A stretch of 64,000 bases of DNA from contig CAYFLR010000012.1 of NCBI GenBank assembly GCA_964343805.1, positions 62,001-126,000 of the forward strand, written 5' to 3'. A model generated the notes under the pieces. That model saw only the letters and a list, made by a program, of their open reading frames with translations, made no database searches and was not told the origin of the DNA. Position numbers and translations under genes: made by a program. Source of the DNA: CAYFLR01 sp964343805. Its GTDB lineage: Bacteria > Bdellovibrionota_B > Oligoflexia > CAYFLR01. Positions within the stretch are counted from its first letter, which is position 1, and each line of letters starts with the position of its first letter. Of the stretch, positions 8,306 to 18,087 are shown in pieces.

Positions 8306-9757
8306 ATGGAAGTGAGCAAACGATTATGGGAACTCATTGCAGTATTTATAGCTCTAATTATACTTACAGCGAGCTGTAAAGAAAGACCTTTGCAGAGTGA
8401 ACAAAAAGAGGCTTTTGATAGTGTGAATAATCCTCACATTATGGGTATGTCTCCAGTAGGATATAGAACCATTCCTACTTCCGCCTCTTTAACTAAAACC
8501 CCTTGGAGCGCCACCTATTGGCCCACCTACAAAGGAGGAATTGGTCAGAGATGGCAGACAGCCTCTTCAAGTAAAAACTATCGGGATCATCAATATACTT
8601 TACTCAGTAGCAGTCAAATAAAAGCCATGTCAGAAGCCGAACTCAATCGTCTTTCTCCCGCTGAAAAATATGATATTTGGCAGGGCAGGTATTCGTTGCC
8701 ACTTTTGCAGAGTGAGCGCCAAAATATGGAAAAAGCGGTGAATGATGGTAAAATTCCTACATGGTTCGGCCTTTGTCATGGATGGGCTCCAGCAGCCTTT
8801 TCTGAGGACCAGCCGGGGCATCAGACCACAGTTACTTTGAAAGATGGTAGGAAGCTCACTTTTTATTCAAGTGATTTGAAGGCTCTGATTATAAAACTCT
8901 ATGCATCTAATGGTGGAGCCCAGTTTATTGGAGGGCGTTGTAATAAGAAAAACATTCGTTTTTTAAATAACGATCGGATTGCCGATGATGAATGCCGGGA
9001 TTTAAATCCGGCCACTCTTCATCTGGCTTTAGGCCAATTTATTGGCAAAAACCGATCTTTCGTTTTAGATATTGAATGGAAATACCAGGTTTGGAATCAA
9101 CCCATAACCGGATATAGATTCAGTTATTCTAACCGAAGACCCCTAGATCGCAGTGATTCTAGATTTGCCTTGAGAGCCCCAGGAACTGTCACCTTGGTAG
9201 ATGTCCGTTTAGATTTATCTTATGTAAATGAAACCAATCCGAGTAAACAGCAAGTGAGTCCCAGTATTAAAACTATGGCTATGAGATATACTTTGGAATT
9301 AAATTCCCAAGATGTGATTATTGGAGGAGAGTGGATAACCAAAAAACATCCTGATTTTATGTGGGTTCCTGAAGGGTCTCCTTTAGAAAACAGTTTCCTT
9401 TCCTATCAAAAGGTCAAACAGCTTATGCAAAGCGCTGAGAGCGGGGAAACTATTACCGAGCCTAATGATAATGATGTAGATGATAACAATCCAAATGATC
9501 CAGAAGAGGAAGGAAATACTGACGGTGATAATAGCGGAAGCAGCGAATCACCCGCTTATTATCCTCCGAGAGTCTTATGTGGTTACCAAGCAGGTTATAC
9601 CTATTTACTCGATGGGGAACAAATTGTGGTAACAACCGGTGCTCGCAGAGAAGACGACGAATGGGAAATTTATTGGCAAGGAGAATTAGTATGCAGCGGT
9701 ATGTTAACCAAGAGATGGTGCGAAGCCGGNNNNNNNNNNGAATCAAGAAATTTGTAG
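8306..9757 (+). CDS. Oomycete-type (M81/GP42-like) transglutaminase lipoprotein with Pep-13-like motif
   Basis: About 483 residues, lipobox LTASC. The conserved block LSPAEKYDIWQGRY, the nucleophile region WFGLCHGWAPAAF (Cys157) and GGEWITKKHPDFMWVP match the transglutaminase elicitor family known from Phytophthora and some marine bacteria. Residues 262-274 read VWNQPITGYRFSY, close to the Pep-13 elicitor VWNQPVRGFKVYE. It probably cross-links proteins outside the cell or at the surface. An acidic Asn/Asp/Glu linker leads to a C-terminal segment cut by the 10-N gap at 9730-9739. GGGGAGG at 8297-8303 is only 2 nt from the ATG at 8306, so GTG at 8312 (8 nt) may be the true start. Confidence 0.82.
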   Translation: MEVSKRLWELIAVFIALIILTASCKERPLQSEQKEAFDSVNNPHIMGMSPVGYRTIPTSASLTKTPWSATYWPTYKGGIGQRWQTASSSKNYRDHQYTLLSSSQIKAMSEAELNRLSPAEKYDIWQGRYSLPLLQSERQNMEKAVNDGKIPTWFGLCHGWAPAAFSEDQPGHQTTVTLKDGRKLTFYSSDLKALIIKLYASNGGAQFIGGRCNKKNIRFLNNDRIADDECRDLNPATLHLALGQFIGKNRSFVLDIEWKYQVWNQPITGYRFSYSNRRPLDRSDSRFALRAPGTVTLVDVRLDLSYVNETNPSKQQVSPSIKTMAMRYTLELNSQDVIIGGEWITKKHPDFMWVPEGSPLENSFLSYQKVKQLMQSAESGETITEPNDNDVDDNNPNDPEEEGNTDGDNSGSSESPAYYPPRVLCGYQAGYTYLLDGEQIVVTTGARREDDEWEIYWQGELVCSGMLTKRWCEAXXXXESRNL

Positions 9758-9784
9758 AGAAAGACGATAAAAAAGGAGCAGGGT

Positions 9785-10996
9785 ATGAAATTTTTAACAC
9801 TACTTTTGTTACTACCAATTTTGGTACTAGGGGCATGTAAAACCATTGAGCCGGCTAAGTCAGAAGGGCAATCTTTTATTGCTCCAGAAGCTAGAGATTT
9901 CCAAAAGTTGACTCCGGGATTTTTTGAGCTTCGATACACCATTGATAAGAGGTTTTATACCGGTGAAATGCTCACCAATCAATTTCACCAAGAGGTGTTT
10001 TTAGGAGCTATTGCTCTCAGATTTAGAGACCATAGCAATTTATATTACCGAGTTTTTATCAACAACCAACTATTTAAGGATTGGCAAGCCATTGCTCCAA
10101 CTAGAAGCAATGAAATTATTACTGTGAATAGAATGGCTAAAGCGGTTCGAATTGATTTTGGTTTAAATGTAAACGGCACTATTCAGCCTATCAGCAAGCA
10201 GGATGCCGATCAACTCTACACCCAAATGGAAAAAGGGATGAAGTTTGATCAAGATCTGATGGTGCAATCGGCTAAGAACGTTCAGTCTCAAATTCAAAGT
10301 GCCACTGCTCAATACCAAATAGCTGGCCAACTGCAACAGGCAATGGGGAATCAAACTCAAGCTTCTCCGGAACAATTTAGTCATGATGTTTATCAAATGA
10401 TTGATCCCTATTTAAATCAATACACTGACCTTTTAAAACAAGATCATCCAGATCAGGAGCAATTAAGCAGCAAAGCTGAGGAAATTTCCTCTTTTGTCCT
10501 TGGGTATACCTTGAGTCAAAATATTCCGGTAAATAGTGCCTCCCAATTTGCTGAGAATATTGGTCAATATATTCAAGGAGACTATACCAAACAATATAGT
10601 ACTAAATATCATGCGGCTAAAAATCTCAATCCTGACAAGGCCCCGATAGTCAAATGGGTGAGTTATCAAGTAAAAATACCTTCTATTTTAGAGTATCGCC
10701 CCATCATTCTTCATGATGATCGACCCGTTTTGGCTACTGAAAAGATATATAAAGCGGCAGTGAGAGTTTTTCTTCTCTTGGAGGAAGATCGTCTCAAGCA
10801 AACCTTTTTACCTTTTCTCACTGCGGCAAGACAGGCCTACATTTCCAATAAGGTATATGGACCAGGTTATAGCACCTCTAAGTCACTCATTCAAAAGATG
10901 GCAAGTTTTGTTCCCTATTTAGGAAGATATAGAAACCGGGCAACTAAACCGATAATTGCTCAGATTCAGTTTTTGATGTCTCCTGAAATGCGATAA
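9785..10996 (+). CDS. Lipoprotein of unknown function
   Basis: 403 residues with lipobox VLGAC and an AAGGAG ribosome site 9 nt before the ATG. No domain was recognised. The middle (about 140-230) is Gln-rich and helical (VQSQIQSATAQYQIAGQLQQ). The C-terminus is basic and helical (FVPYLGRYRNRATKP). It lies 27 bp after the transglutaminase gene and 31 bp before the next gene, so it is probably in the same transcript. It may be a partner of the transglutaminase; this is inferred only from position. Confidence 0.55.
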   Translation: MKFLTLLLLLPILVLGACKTIEPAKSEGQSFIAPEARDFQKLTPGFFELRYTIDKRFYTGEMLTNQFHQEVFLGAIALRFRDHSNLYYRVFINNQLFKDWQAIAPTRSNEIITVNRMAKAVRIDFGLNVNGTIQPISKQDADQLYTQMEKGMKFDQDLMVQSAKNVQSQIQSATAQYQIAGQLQQAMGNQTQASPEQFSHDVYQMIDPYLNQYTDLLKQDHPDQEQLSSKAEEISSFVLGYTLSQNIPVNSASQFAENIGQYIQGDYTKQYSTKYHAAKNLNPDKAPIVKWVSYQVKIPSILEYRPIILHDDRPVLATEKIYKAAVRVFLLLEEDRLKQTFLPFLTAARQAYISNKVYGPGYSTSKSLIQKMASFVPYLGRYRNRATKPIIAQIQFLMSPEMR

Positions 10997-11027
10997 GAAC
11001 TTAATACTAAATTAATGAGGAAATGAT

Positions 11028-11954
11028 ATGAAATATTTAATACTACTTTTAATTAGTTTCGGAAGCTTGTTTGCATCACCAATCAATAGTCAGCGTGATT
11101 ATTTTGATACCTTTCAAATAACCCAAAGCTACGAAGACCGTCATTATGATAACTATCAAATTGTAACCTTCTACACCGCAGGTCTCTATGTGGTTGACTT
11201 TACATTAAAGTGGAGAGGAGAGGCTAACGCCTGTGCAGATCTCTATTCAGAGACTAAGAAATTGGGTAAAAGACATTACTTTAATACGAAAGATCAAATT
11301 GTAAATCGTAAAGTAGGGCACAACACCAATTTTATTCAAATTAGATTTTGTAAATGGGACCCAGAGATTGATTATGTAACCATCACCTTCAAAAAACCTC
11401 GTGAGAGAGTAGTAGAACGCTTTTACAGACCAAGTAAGGACTATATAGAAGCAGTTTATACCCTTTATAATCGGACTTTAGAATTAGGAAAACACGTACA
11501 ATTAAAAAGAAATGTTCACGCTTTTCGATTTTTAAATCATCAAATTTCCCAGGTGAACCTCTTTACTACATTTATCTCTCCCTATTCCACTCATATGTTA
11601 AATCAATATCGAGTGATTATAGACATCATCGATCAGCAAATAGACAATAGAGGAAAAGGACTTATCTCCCAATTGGCTATGAGTACTGATTTTAAGGTCT
11701 CTCAATTAGCAAATGATGTGATTACATCTCGAAATAAATTGGCTGATCTGATTGGCTATCATGAGGATTTAGATCAAAAGACCGATTATCAGTTCAAATG
11801 CTGTGTTCCGGTTCCAGGGGTGGCACAGTGTGAGCTGGGGTTTGATCGCATTCAACTTCCCGTCCGTCCTTTCTGGGGAAAAGAGGAAACTCTCAATTAT
11901 TGCAAACACTATGGGTATTTTAATTTTGTAACCAATAAGAAATCTACATTATAA
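11028..11954 (+). CDS. Exported protein of unknown function
   Basis: 308 residues with a cleavable signal peptide (MKYLILLLISFGSLFASP) lacking a lipobox, unlike its neighbours. The ribosome site is TGAGGA. Four Cys residues near the C-terminus (CCVPVPGVAQCEL, then NYCKHYG) may form disulfides. The N-terminal 120 residues look strand-rich, the middle helical. No family recognised. It sits 31 bp after one lipoprotein gene and 18 bp before another, in the same operon. Confidence 0.55.
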   Translation: MKYLILLLISFGSLFASPINSQRDYFDTFQITQSYEDRHYDNYQIVTFYTAGLYVVDFTLKWRGEANACADLYSETKKLGKRHYFNTKDQIVNRKVGHNTNFIQIRFCKWDPEIDYVTITFKKPRERVVERFYRPSKDYIEAVYTLYNRTLELGKHVQLKRNVHAFRFLNHQISQVNLFTTFISPYSTHMLNQYRVIIDIIDQQIDNRGKGLISQLAMSTDFKVSQLANDVITSRNKLADLIGYHEDLDQKTDYQFKCCVPVPGVAQCELGFDRIQLPVRPFWGKEETLNYCKHYGYFNFVTNKKSTL

Positions 11955-11972
11955 TTTTGCAAGAGGTGAATT

Positions 11973-13229
11973 ATGTATCAGAAATTAATAAGTTGTTTTT
12001 TAATCTCTCTCTTTTTACTAACCTCTTTGGCATGTAAGAAAAGAGGTGAATTTGCTAGTGGTAAATCCGAGGTAAAAGGTGTTATTTCAGATGAGCAAGT
12101 GAAGAGCTCTATGGGGGATCCTCGGGGAGATGGAAACGTTCAAGTTCTCCACCGTGTAGCTTCTGAAGATATGTTTCGTAATGATTGGCAGACAGGGGCT
12201 GAATTTAATACCTTAACTGAGGATAAAAGAACACTCCAATTGCCACCAACTGTGACCAACTTTAGGCTGGTAGTGAGGCAGTTACACACCGCAAATAAGA
12301 AACCTATTTACTATCAAATGGCAGGGAGTGAGCAGAAAACGCCCATTCCTAATACCTCTGATTATTATTTTACCCAGAATATAAGTGGATCCAAGATTGT
12401 TTTCACTGCAGATGAAGGAACCAAATTGGAATCATTTTCAGTTCCCTTTGTGGAAATTATGGATGCAACCACTAATATAAAAGCTCTCAATCCTTATACC
12501 TTGGCTAAAATTGAGGACTTTAATTTTAAGCCCAGAGAATTTATTCCTGATCTAAAAGTGCTTTTCGTAGCCATGGAACATTTGAAACAAACTTACCGTC
12601 TGCAAGATTTTAGACTCAGATATGGGCCTCTTTTTTATACTCTAACTTATGAACTCTTTCCTTCTCTGATAAAAGGTCGCCGTATCAGTAGTGGTCGGAC
12701 TTACCCTAAGCTATTGGCTTTAAAAATCATTTATGATGTACTAAAGGTAGAAATGGATTTTGATAAACAGGTTCCTACTCGAAAAAAGTACATTGAACAA
12801 ATTGAAACTGTAATTAGGAAGCTAGATGAAGAATTCGAGTTGGTGGCAGAATCTTCCAAGATTTCTCGAGAATTTGCCAAACAACTCAATCATCTTTTAG
12901 CCCACCTGCAAGAGACCAATAACTTTGATCAACCCCTTTCCGGAAGTAACGAAACACCTAACTCATTACTTCGTTCTTTTAGATCTCTCAATAATCGTAT
13001 CTTGACCAATAGTAGAGGTGATGCAGGAGCAACGGATCAAGCTAAATCACTTATTGATTTCTATATAACTAACTTTGAACTCATTTCTCAACTCCCTCGA
13101 GTTCAATACAATGAAATGTACACCTTACAACACGTTTTAGCATGTTACGCCAAATTGTTTGGTTATAAACAACGCGCGGTGGTTAATCTGCATGCTAATA
13201 TTAGAGTTTCTGTAACCGGTGACTTATAG
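11973..13229 (+). CDS. Lipoprotein of unknown function, last gene of the caspase/transglutaminase operon
   Basis: 418 residues with lipobox TSLAC and AGAGGTG before the ATG. The sequence is mixed strand and helix, with a helical C-terminal half containing charged helices (RKKYIEQIETVIRKLDEEFE). No domain was recognised. Its stop ends one base before the stop of the convergent YcgN-family gene, leaving no room for a separate terminator for either operon. Confidence 0.55.
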   Translation: MYQKLISCFLISLFLLTSLACKKRGEFASGKSEVKGVISDEQVKSSMGDPRGDGNVQVLHRVASEDMFRNDWQTGAEFNTLTEDKRTLQLPPTVTNFRLVVRQLHTANKKPIYYQMAGSEQKTPIPNTSDYYFTQNISGSKIVFTADEGTKLESFSVPFVEIMDATTNIKALNPYTLAKIEDFNFKPREFIPDLKVLFVAMEHLKQTYRLQDFRLRYGPLFYTLTYELFPSLIKGRRISSGRTYPKLLALKIIYDVLKVEMDFDKQVPTRKKYIEQIETVIRKLDEEFELVAESSKISREFAKQLNHLLAHLQETNNFDQPLSGSNETPNSLLRSFRSLNNRILTNSRGDAGATDQAKSLIDFYITNFELISQLPRVQYNEMYTLQHVLACYAKLFGYKQRAVVNLHANIRVSVTGDL

Positions 13230-13230
13230 G

Positions 13231-13665
13231 TTATTCATCATTTAGATCCATGATGTAATCTTGAAAATCATCAGGATGGATATGTTTTTCGGAAAAAACC
13301 TTTCCTAAAATAGAGTGTCCGTCCTGATGTATTTTTTTGGGGTCACCACATTGTAGGTGATGCCAACTAGGGAGTTCTTTTCCCTCTACTTTTAGGCGAT
13401 AGGCACAAGAGGCTGGTAAGTCTATTTTCATAACATTTTGCGGGCTCAATTTAATACAATTGGGAACCAGTTTTTTCCTCTTATTATAGTTTTGGCACCC
13501 TCCTTCATCCAGGTCGTAAAGCTGACAGACTATGTGTGTAAAATAGACCTTCCCCGTATCCTCGTCTTCAATTTTGTGCAGGCAGCAGATTCCGCAGTGG
13601 TCACATAATTGTTCCCATTCTGATGGGGTGAGTTGTTCTGGTGATTTGTTTAAAGCATCGCTCAT
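13231..13665 (-). CDS. YcgN/UPF0260-family cysteine cluster protein
   Basis: About 144 residues. The conserved cysteines and motifs of UPF0260 are clear: DHCGICCLHKIEDEDTGKV, a THIVCQLYD segment, CQNYNKRKKLVPNCIKL, LPASCAYRL and SWHHLQCGDP. The clustered Cys residues probably bind a metal or iron-sulfur centre; the family's role is not established. ATG at 13665 begins 5 bp after the upstream stop; an in-frame TTG at 13686 is less likely. It is the last gene of the efflux operon and meets the rightward operon end to end. Confidence 0.8.
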   Translation of the reverse strand: MSDALNKSPEQLTPSEWEQLCDHCGICCLHKIEDEDTGKVYFTHIVCQLYDLDEGGCQNYNKRKKLVPNCIKLSPQNVMKIDLPASCAYRLKVEGKELPSWHHLQCGDPKKIHQDGHSILGKVFSEKHIHPDDFQDYIMDLNDE

Positions 13666-13669
13666 GAGG

Positions 13670-15052
13670 TTAAATAAATTGATCAATTAAGTCAAAAAAG
13701 CCAAAGTAAGGAAGCTTAACACTTATGCTTAATCCAGGCAATTGAAGGTCAGATTCAATCTTATCATCCTTACTAAATAAGGGGGTCTCTAGCTTCCATA
13801 CTGCTGTGTAAAAGGGCTCGATGGCTAATTGAAAATCAGGGAAATTATACAAAAAAGGCAATACTACAGTGCCACCAAGGTAGGGAGAGTGTAACTCTTT
13901 TTCCGCGTAATACCCAACTGTAGGACCAAAAGCCAAATCTAAAGAGTATTTCTTATGATGAAAAAGCCTTAATCCCCCCTGAGTGGAAAGAGAGGTCAGG
14001 TTTTCTGTAAAAAAATAGTTTAAATTGAGTCTAAAAAATAGAGGTCCATAAAAAAGAGAGAGGTCACCTTGCAGATTGAAAGGGTAAGAGCCTCCCAAGC
14101 CATAGAGCATAAGAGGAATTCCATTAAGCTGTTGAAGTCGATTCTCGATCTTGCCAATCAGGCTATTGGTTGTATCTGAAAAAGTCGACAAGGGGCCTTC
14201 AGAGGTTATACGATAAATATTCTTGGTGATCCTATCTTCCATCATCACATAAAAGGCAACGGTGTTGTCAGATAAACTGGTCTTGCCAGAGATGTAGAAG
14301 GGAGCACGGTAGTTTTTTCCAAACTTCCTGGTGATATAAGGAGTCATATAGTTAAAAGCTAAAGGGATCGCCGAATACTGTAACTTAGTGGAGATCAGCC
14401 TTTTTACATCTTCAGCTAAATAAAGGTTTCCTTGCTTGTTTTGCCCATCAAGATAGGAAAAATCTGCCAGTTCAAAGCGAGGGCGATGATTTTTATTTCC
14501 CTGTAGAAAGGAAAGAATTTTCCCCACTTTAGTCATGAGCGCTTGATAGAGTATATGGGCGTCATTTTGTGGCAAGACAAAGGTTAACTCATAGATGCTT
14601 TCTGAAGAAAGATGAATTAAAAAGAGAGTATAAATTCGTATACTCCATACCTCCTTAAAAGCTCCTATCAAAGTATATTTGTAAGGTTTATGCTTTTTAA
14701 AAGGACGGATAAGATCTAGCATATGCTTTTTTAAAGTGGGGAGTTGCTCGGTAATTTGCTCCCGTCCTGAGAAATCCACGGTTGTTAGAAAGTCTTTTAT
14801 TTTAGTTGGTAAATTGGGGGAGTTTATTCCATGGTACAGTGTTGGATCATTATAATAAAAAAAGGTGGTGATATCCCAGTCGAGTTTATATTCGCCAGTG
14901 GTGGTAAGTCCTCCCTGCATGGGAAAAACTAAGGTAGAAGCCTTATTTTCATCAGCTATAGTGTTGGCTGACAATTGAAATGTATGCAAAAAAGTTATTG
15001 ATAAACTGAAGCAGAGAAAAGTCCAAAGCTTGAAATATTTGATTTTCATCAT
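13670..15052 (-). CDS. Probable outer-membrane barrel-like protein
   Basis: 460 residues with a signal peptide (KYFKLWTFLCFSLSITFL...). The C-terminal half is made of alternating aromatic strands (LFYGPLFFRLNLNYFFTENL, LDLAFGPTVGYYAEKEL) and ends near LPYFGFFDLIDQFI, as in outer-membrane barrels. Its start overlaps the end of the second RND pump gene by 4 nt, tying it to the efflux operon. It could be an accessory outer-membrane component; no family was recognised. Confidence 0.55.
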   Translation of the reverse strand: MMKIKYFKLWTFLCFSLSITFLHTFQLSANTIADENKASTLVFPMQGGLTTTGEYKLDWDITTFFYYNDPTLYHGINSPNLPTKIKDFLTTVDFSGREQITEQLPTLKKHMLDLIRPFKKHKPYKYTLIGAFKEVWSIRIYTLFLIHLSSESIYELTFVLPQNDAHILYQALMTKVGKILSFLQGNKNHRPRFELADFSYLDGQNKQGNLYLAEDVKRLISTKLQYSAIPLAFNYMTPYITRKFGKNYRAPFYISGKTSLSDNTVAFYVMMEDRITKNIYRITSEGPLSTFSDTTNSLIGKIENRLQQLNGIPLMLYGLGGSYPFNLQGDLSLFYGPLFFRLNLNYFFTENLTSLSTQGGLRLFHHKKYSLDLAFGPTVGYYAEKELHSPYLGGTVVLPFLYNFPDFQLAIEPFYTAVWKLETPLFSKDDKIESDLQLPGLSISVKLPYFGFFDLIDQFI

Positions 15053-18000
15053 TTTTTAAACCCCATTTCGACTCTCAATAAAAGAGCATCTATTCGGTTT
15101 ATTAATCCATCCACAATATTATATACCAGAGGAATGACAAAAAGGGTAAGAAAAGTGGAAACACATAATCCCCCTACTAATACAATACTTAAAGATTGAT
15201 AGAGTTCACTTCCTGTACCGGAAATTATTGCAGTGGGAAGAGCAGCGAGGACGGTAGTTAAGGTGGTCATTAATATGGGACGTAACCTTGATCCTGCACT
15301 AAAGATTATCGCCTCTATTTTTGTCATATGTGCTCTTCTGCTTGAATTAATGGTATCTATAAGCATAATGGCATTATTAACCACTATGCCGCAAAGAATG
15401 GCTGAACCAATGAAGGCTGGTATATCATAATGAAATAATGTAATCCGTAAGCTCAAAATAATTCCGATAGAGGCCAGGGGGATGCTAAGTAATATGATAA
15501 AAGGATAAAGTACTGATTCGAATTGAATAGCTAAAACTACATAAATTAATATAATGGCAAATAACATTGCTGTTAATAGATGGCCAAATGTTTCATGGAT
15601 ATTTAGCTCTGGGGGCGAGAGTTCCCAACGCATGTCTTTGAGGGGGGATAAACTGGCTATTTGGCTCTCAATATCTTCAATAGATCTCCCATCAGTGTTG
15701 ATGGCTATTTCTCCTACCCGCCGTCGTTCTTCATGTAAAATGGATAAGGCTTGATCGGAAATATTGAAGTCGAGGACATCGCTTAACATTAAACCCTGAT
15801 GAATAGGGGAAGCTAAGAGGGGCATATTCATAAACTGATCAATTGAATTCCATACTGGGGGAGTGGTTTGGGTAAAAACACTGGTTAAATGATTCCCTAT
15901 TTGCAGCTCGGTGACAGGTAACTGTTCGGTATAATATTTAATACTATCTTCGATCATTGAGCGGGTGACACCGGCCGCTTGCATTCGATGATAGGGCAGT
16001 TCAAAATTAATCTGGGGTGTATTTAAACCTGTTCTTAGACGGACACCGGTGATTCCTGGAATCTGTTTCAATAAAGGAAGTAACTGATTATTCACTTTAC
16101 TCAGGGTTTCTAAACTTGGATTGGTAGTTGTCAATATTAAATCTGCCCGATCACTTCCACCAAACAGTGTGTTGATAGGTGTGAGAGGGGTAATAAAGTA
16201 TTCGGGGTGTTCTACCGTACTAAATAGACCAGTGATTCTCAAGGGGAGCGCATAAATCTCATTTTGACTTTGAATATGGATTGTATTTCTTCCTTTCCCA
16301 TAACGTCCCATAACATGGTCAAAGTGCTTTTTCCGATTTACTCTTTCTGCTATTTGAGTGCCATTTTTTACTTTGGTCATGTCAGGTGTGGACGCCGGGT
16401 AGAGAAGATCGATCCGGTAGTTTTTTTCTGCATGACTTGAAAAGAAGTTGAGACCAGGACGGGCAAAGAGGCAGAGAACTGAGATAACAAAGGCTAATAC
16501 CAGGGTGCCTCCAGCTGCGATTCGGTTATCAAGTAATTTTTTTAGTTGTTTTTGATAGGTTTTTTCTACCCAACCAAAAAAATCTACCACAACTATAGTA
16601 TCCTTCTTCTTTTTTTCACCTAGATTCGCATTGCGATCCAAAATTTGAGCGAGGTAAAGTAGATAGGCATAGCCGTAAAAAGTATGATTATAATGGTGAG
16701 GGCTAAATCTTTAAAAATGATTCCTGAGATGCCTGGGATAAAGATGATAGGTAAAAATACCACAATACTGGTATTACCTGAGGCTATGATCGGTCTTGCC
16801 ACTTGACTGGTGGTTTTTACAATCACTTCAGAAAGGGGCATGCCTGCAGACAGATTTTTTTGAGTCGCTTCTACAATTACAATCGCCCCATCAATGACCA
16901 TCCCCATGGCGAGGGCCAATCCCACTAATGAAAAAATATTAATACTGATGCCAAAGAGGGGGAAAAAGCAAAGGGAGATAAAAGCAATTATGGGGAGACT
17001 GCCTGCAATAACAAAGGTCTCACTAAATTTCCGGATAAAAATCCAGAGAACTAAGATCGCTAAACTAGCACCTATCACAGCATTGATAGCCACTGTTTTA
17101 ATGGAACCTTTAATAAAATCTGCCTCGTCATATANNNNNNNNNNATGACTTTTAAATTGTAAGCTCTTTTGTTTTCCAGACTGGCTAAATTTCCAAGTAC
17201 ACTTGCGGAAAGTTTAGTGGAACTGGTGGCGTCAGACTTGTAGATAGAGATTTCAATAGAGGGTGTGTTATCTAAAAAGGTATAGGCCTTATCATGAATT
17301 AGTTCCAACTTGCTCTCTGTAATTTGGTAAAGGGGAACGGTCTTGCCTTTTGCAACAAGTATCTCTAGGTTTTTTAAGTTTTCTATTGATTGAATAGGGC
17401 TCTGAAATGAGAGGGGGATTTTCTGATTATCAGTTTCCAATGCCCCTAATTGAGCTTTGACATTTTGTTTTTTTATCTGACTTATTATATTTTGGGGGCT
17501 TAACTTCAGTTCTTTTAAGCGGTTTTGAGATAAATAAAGGGTAAATTGCTCTTTTAACGTTCCATTTAGGGTTACTTTTGATACCTCTGGAATTTGCTCT
17601 AACTTAGGCTTCACCAAGCGAGTGATCATTCGATTGAGATCATGACTTAGATGCTCTTTTTGACTGGTGGCGTGAATGATGATACTTGGGTCTTTCCCTG
17701 TATCATTTACTTCTACATTAATTTCTCCCATATCTTCAGGTAATAAGTGTTTGGCTAGATCTATTTTTTCGCGGGTGGCCAATTTTATGGTTTCTACATT
17801 CATACTCCAATCGAAGAAGAGAAATAAATTAACTCCGTTAGAGGTGGTGATACTTCGCAATCTGACGAGGCCGCTTAAGGTTCCTAACTCCTCTTCTAAG
17901 GGTTTAGTGATGGTATTTTCAACTGTTCTGAGTGGAGCACCTTTGTAGTTTGCTTCAACCACCAAACTCGGGCGTTTAATATTAGGAAAAAGGCGAGTGG

Positions 18001-18087
18001 GAAGTTGAGCAGTCACCAGGATTCCGAGGATCCAATTACACTATAAACAGCTATGGGTCTCTTGATGAGCTCAGCAAAAAACTGCAT
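15049..18087 (-). pseudogene. RND efflux pump, second copy, interrupted by two frameshifts and a gap
   Basis: Together the pieces make an RND permease of about 1012 residues. ATG at 18087 overlaps the stop of the first RND gene (TAATG) and encodes MQFFAELIKRPIAVYSVIG. A one-base shift near 18040 then moves the frame to ILGILVTAQLPTRLFPN. The 10-N gap at 17135-17144 changes frame again to a piece with GMVIDGAIVIVEA. A second one-base shift near 16640 leads to the last 530 residues, with C-terminal helices such as IVVNNAIMLIDT. The gap shift is an assembly effect. The two single-base shifts could be real decay or base-call errors. If intact it would pair with the neighbouring pump as a heteromer or second transporter. 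Confidence 0.7.

Noticed and set aside
13666..13686. TTG start at 13686 for the YcgN-family gene
   Set aside because: It overlaps the upstream gene and has no ribosome site; ATG at 13665 gives a normal-length protein.
17075..17148. Continuation of the first RND fragment through the N gap in the same frame
   Set aside because: The residues after the gap in that frame do not fit an RND pump, while another frame gives YDEADFIKGSIKTVAIN, as expected for the family.
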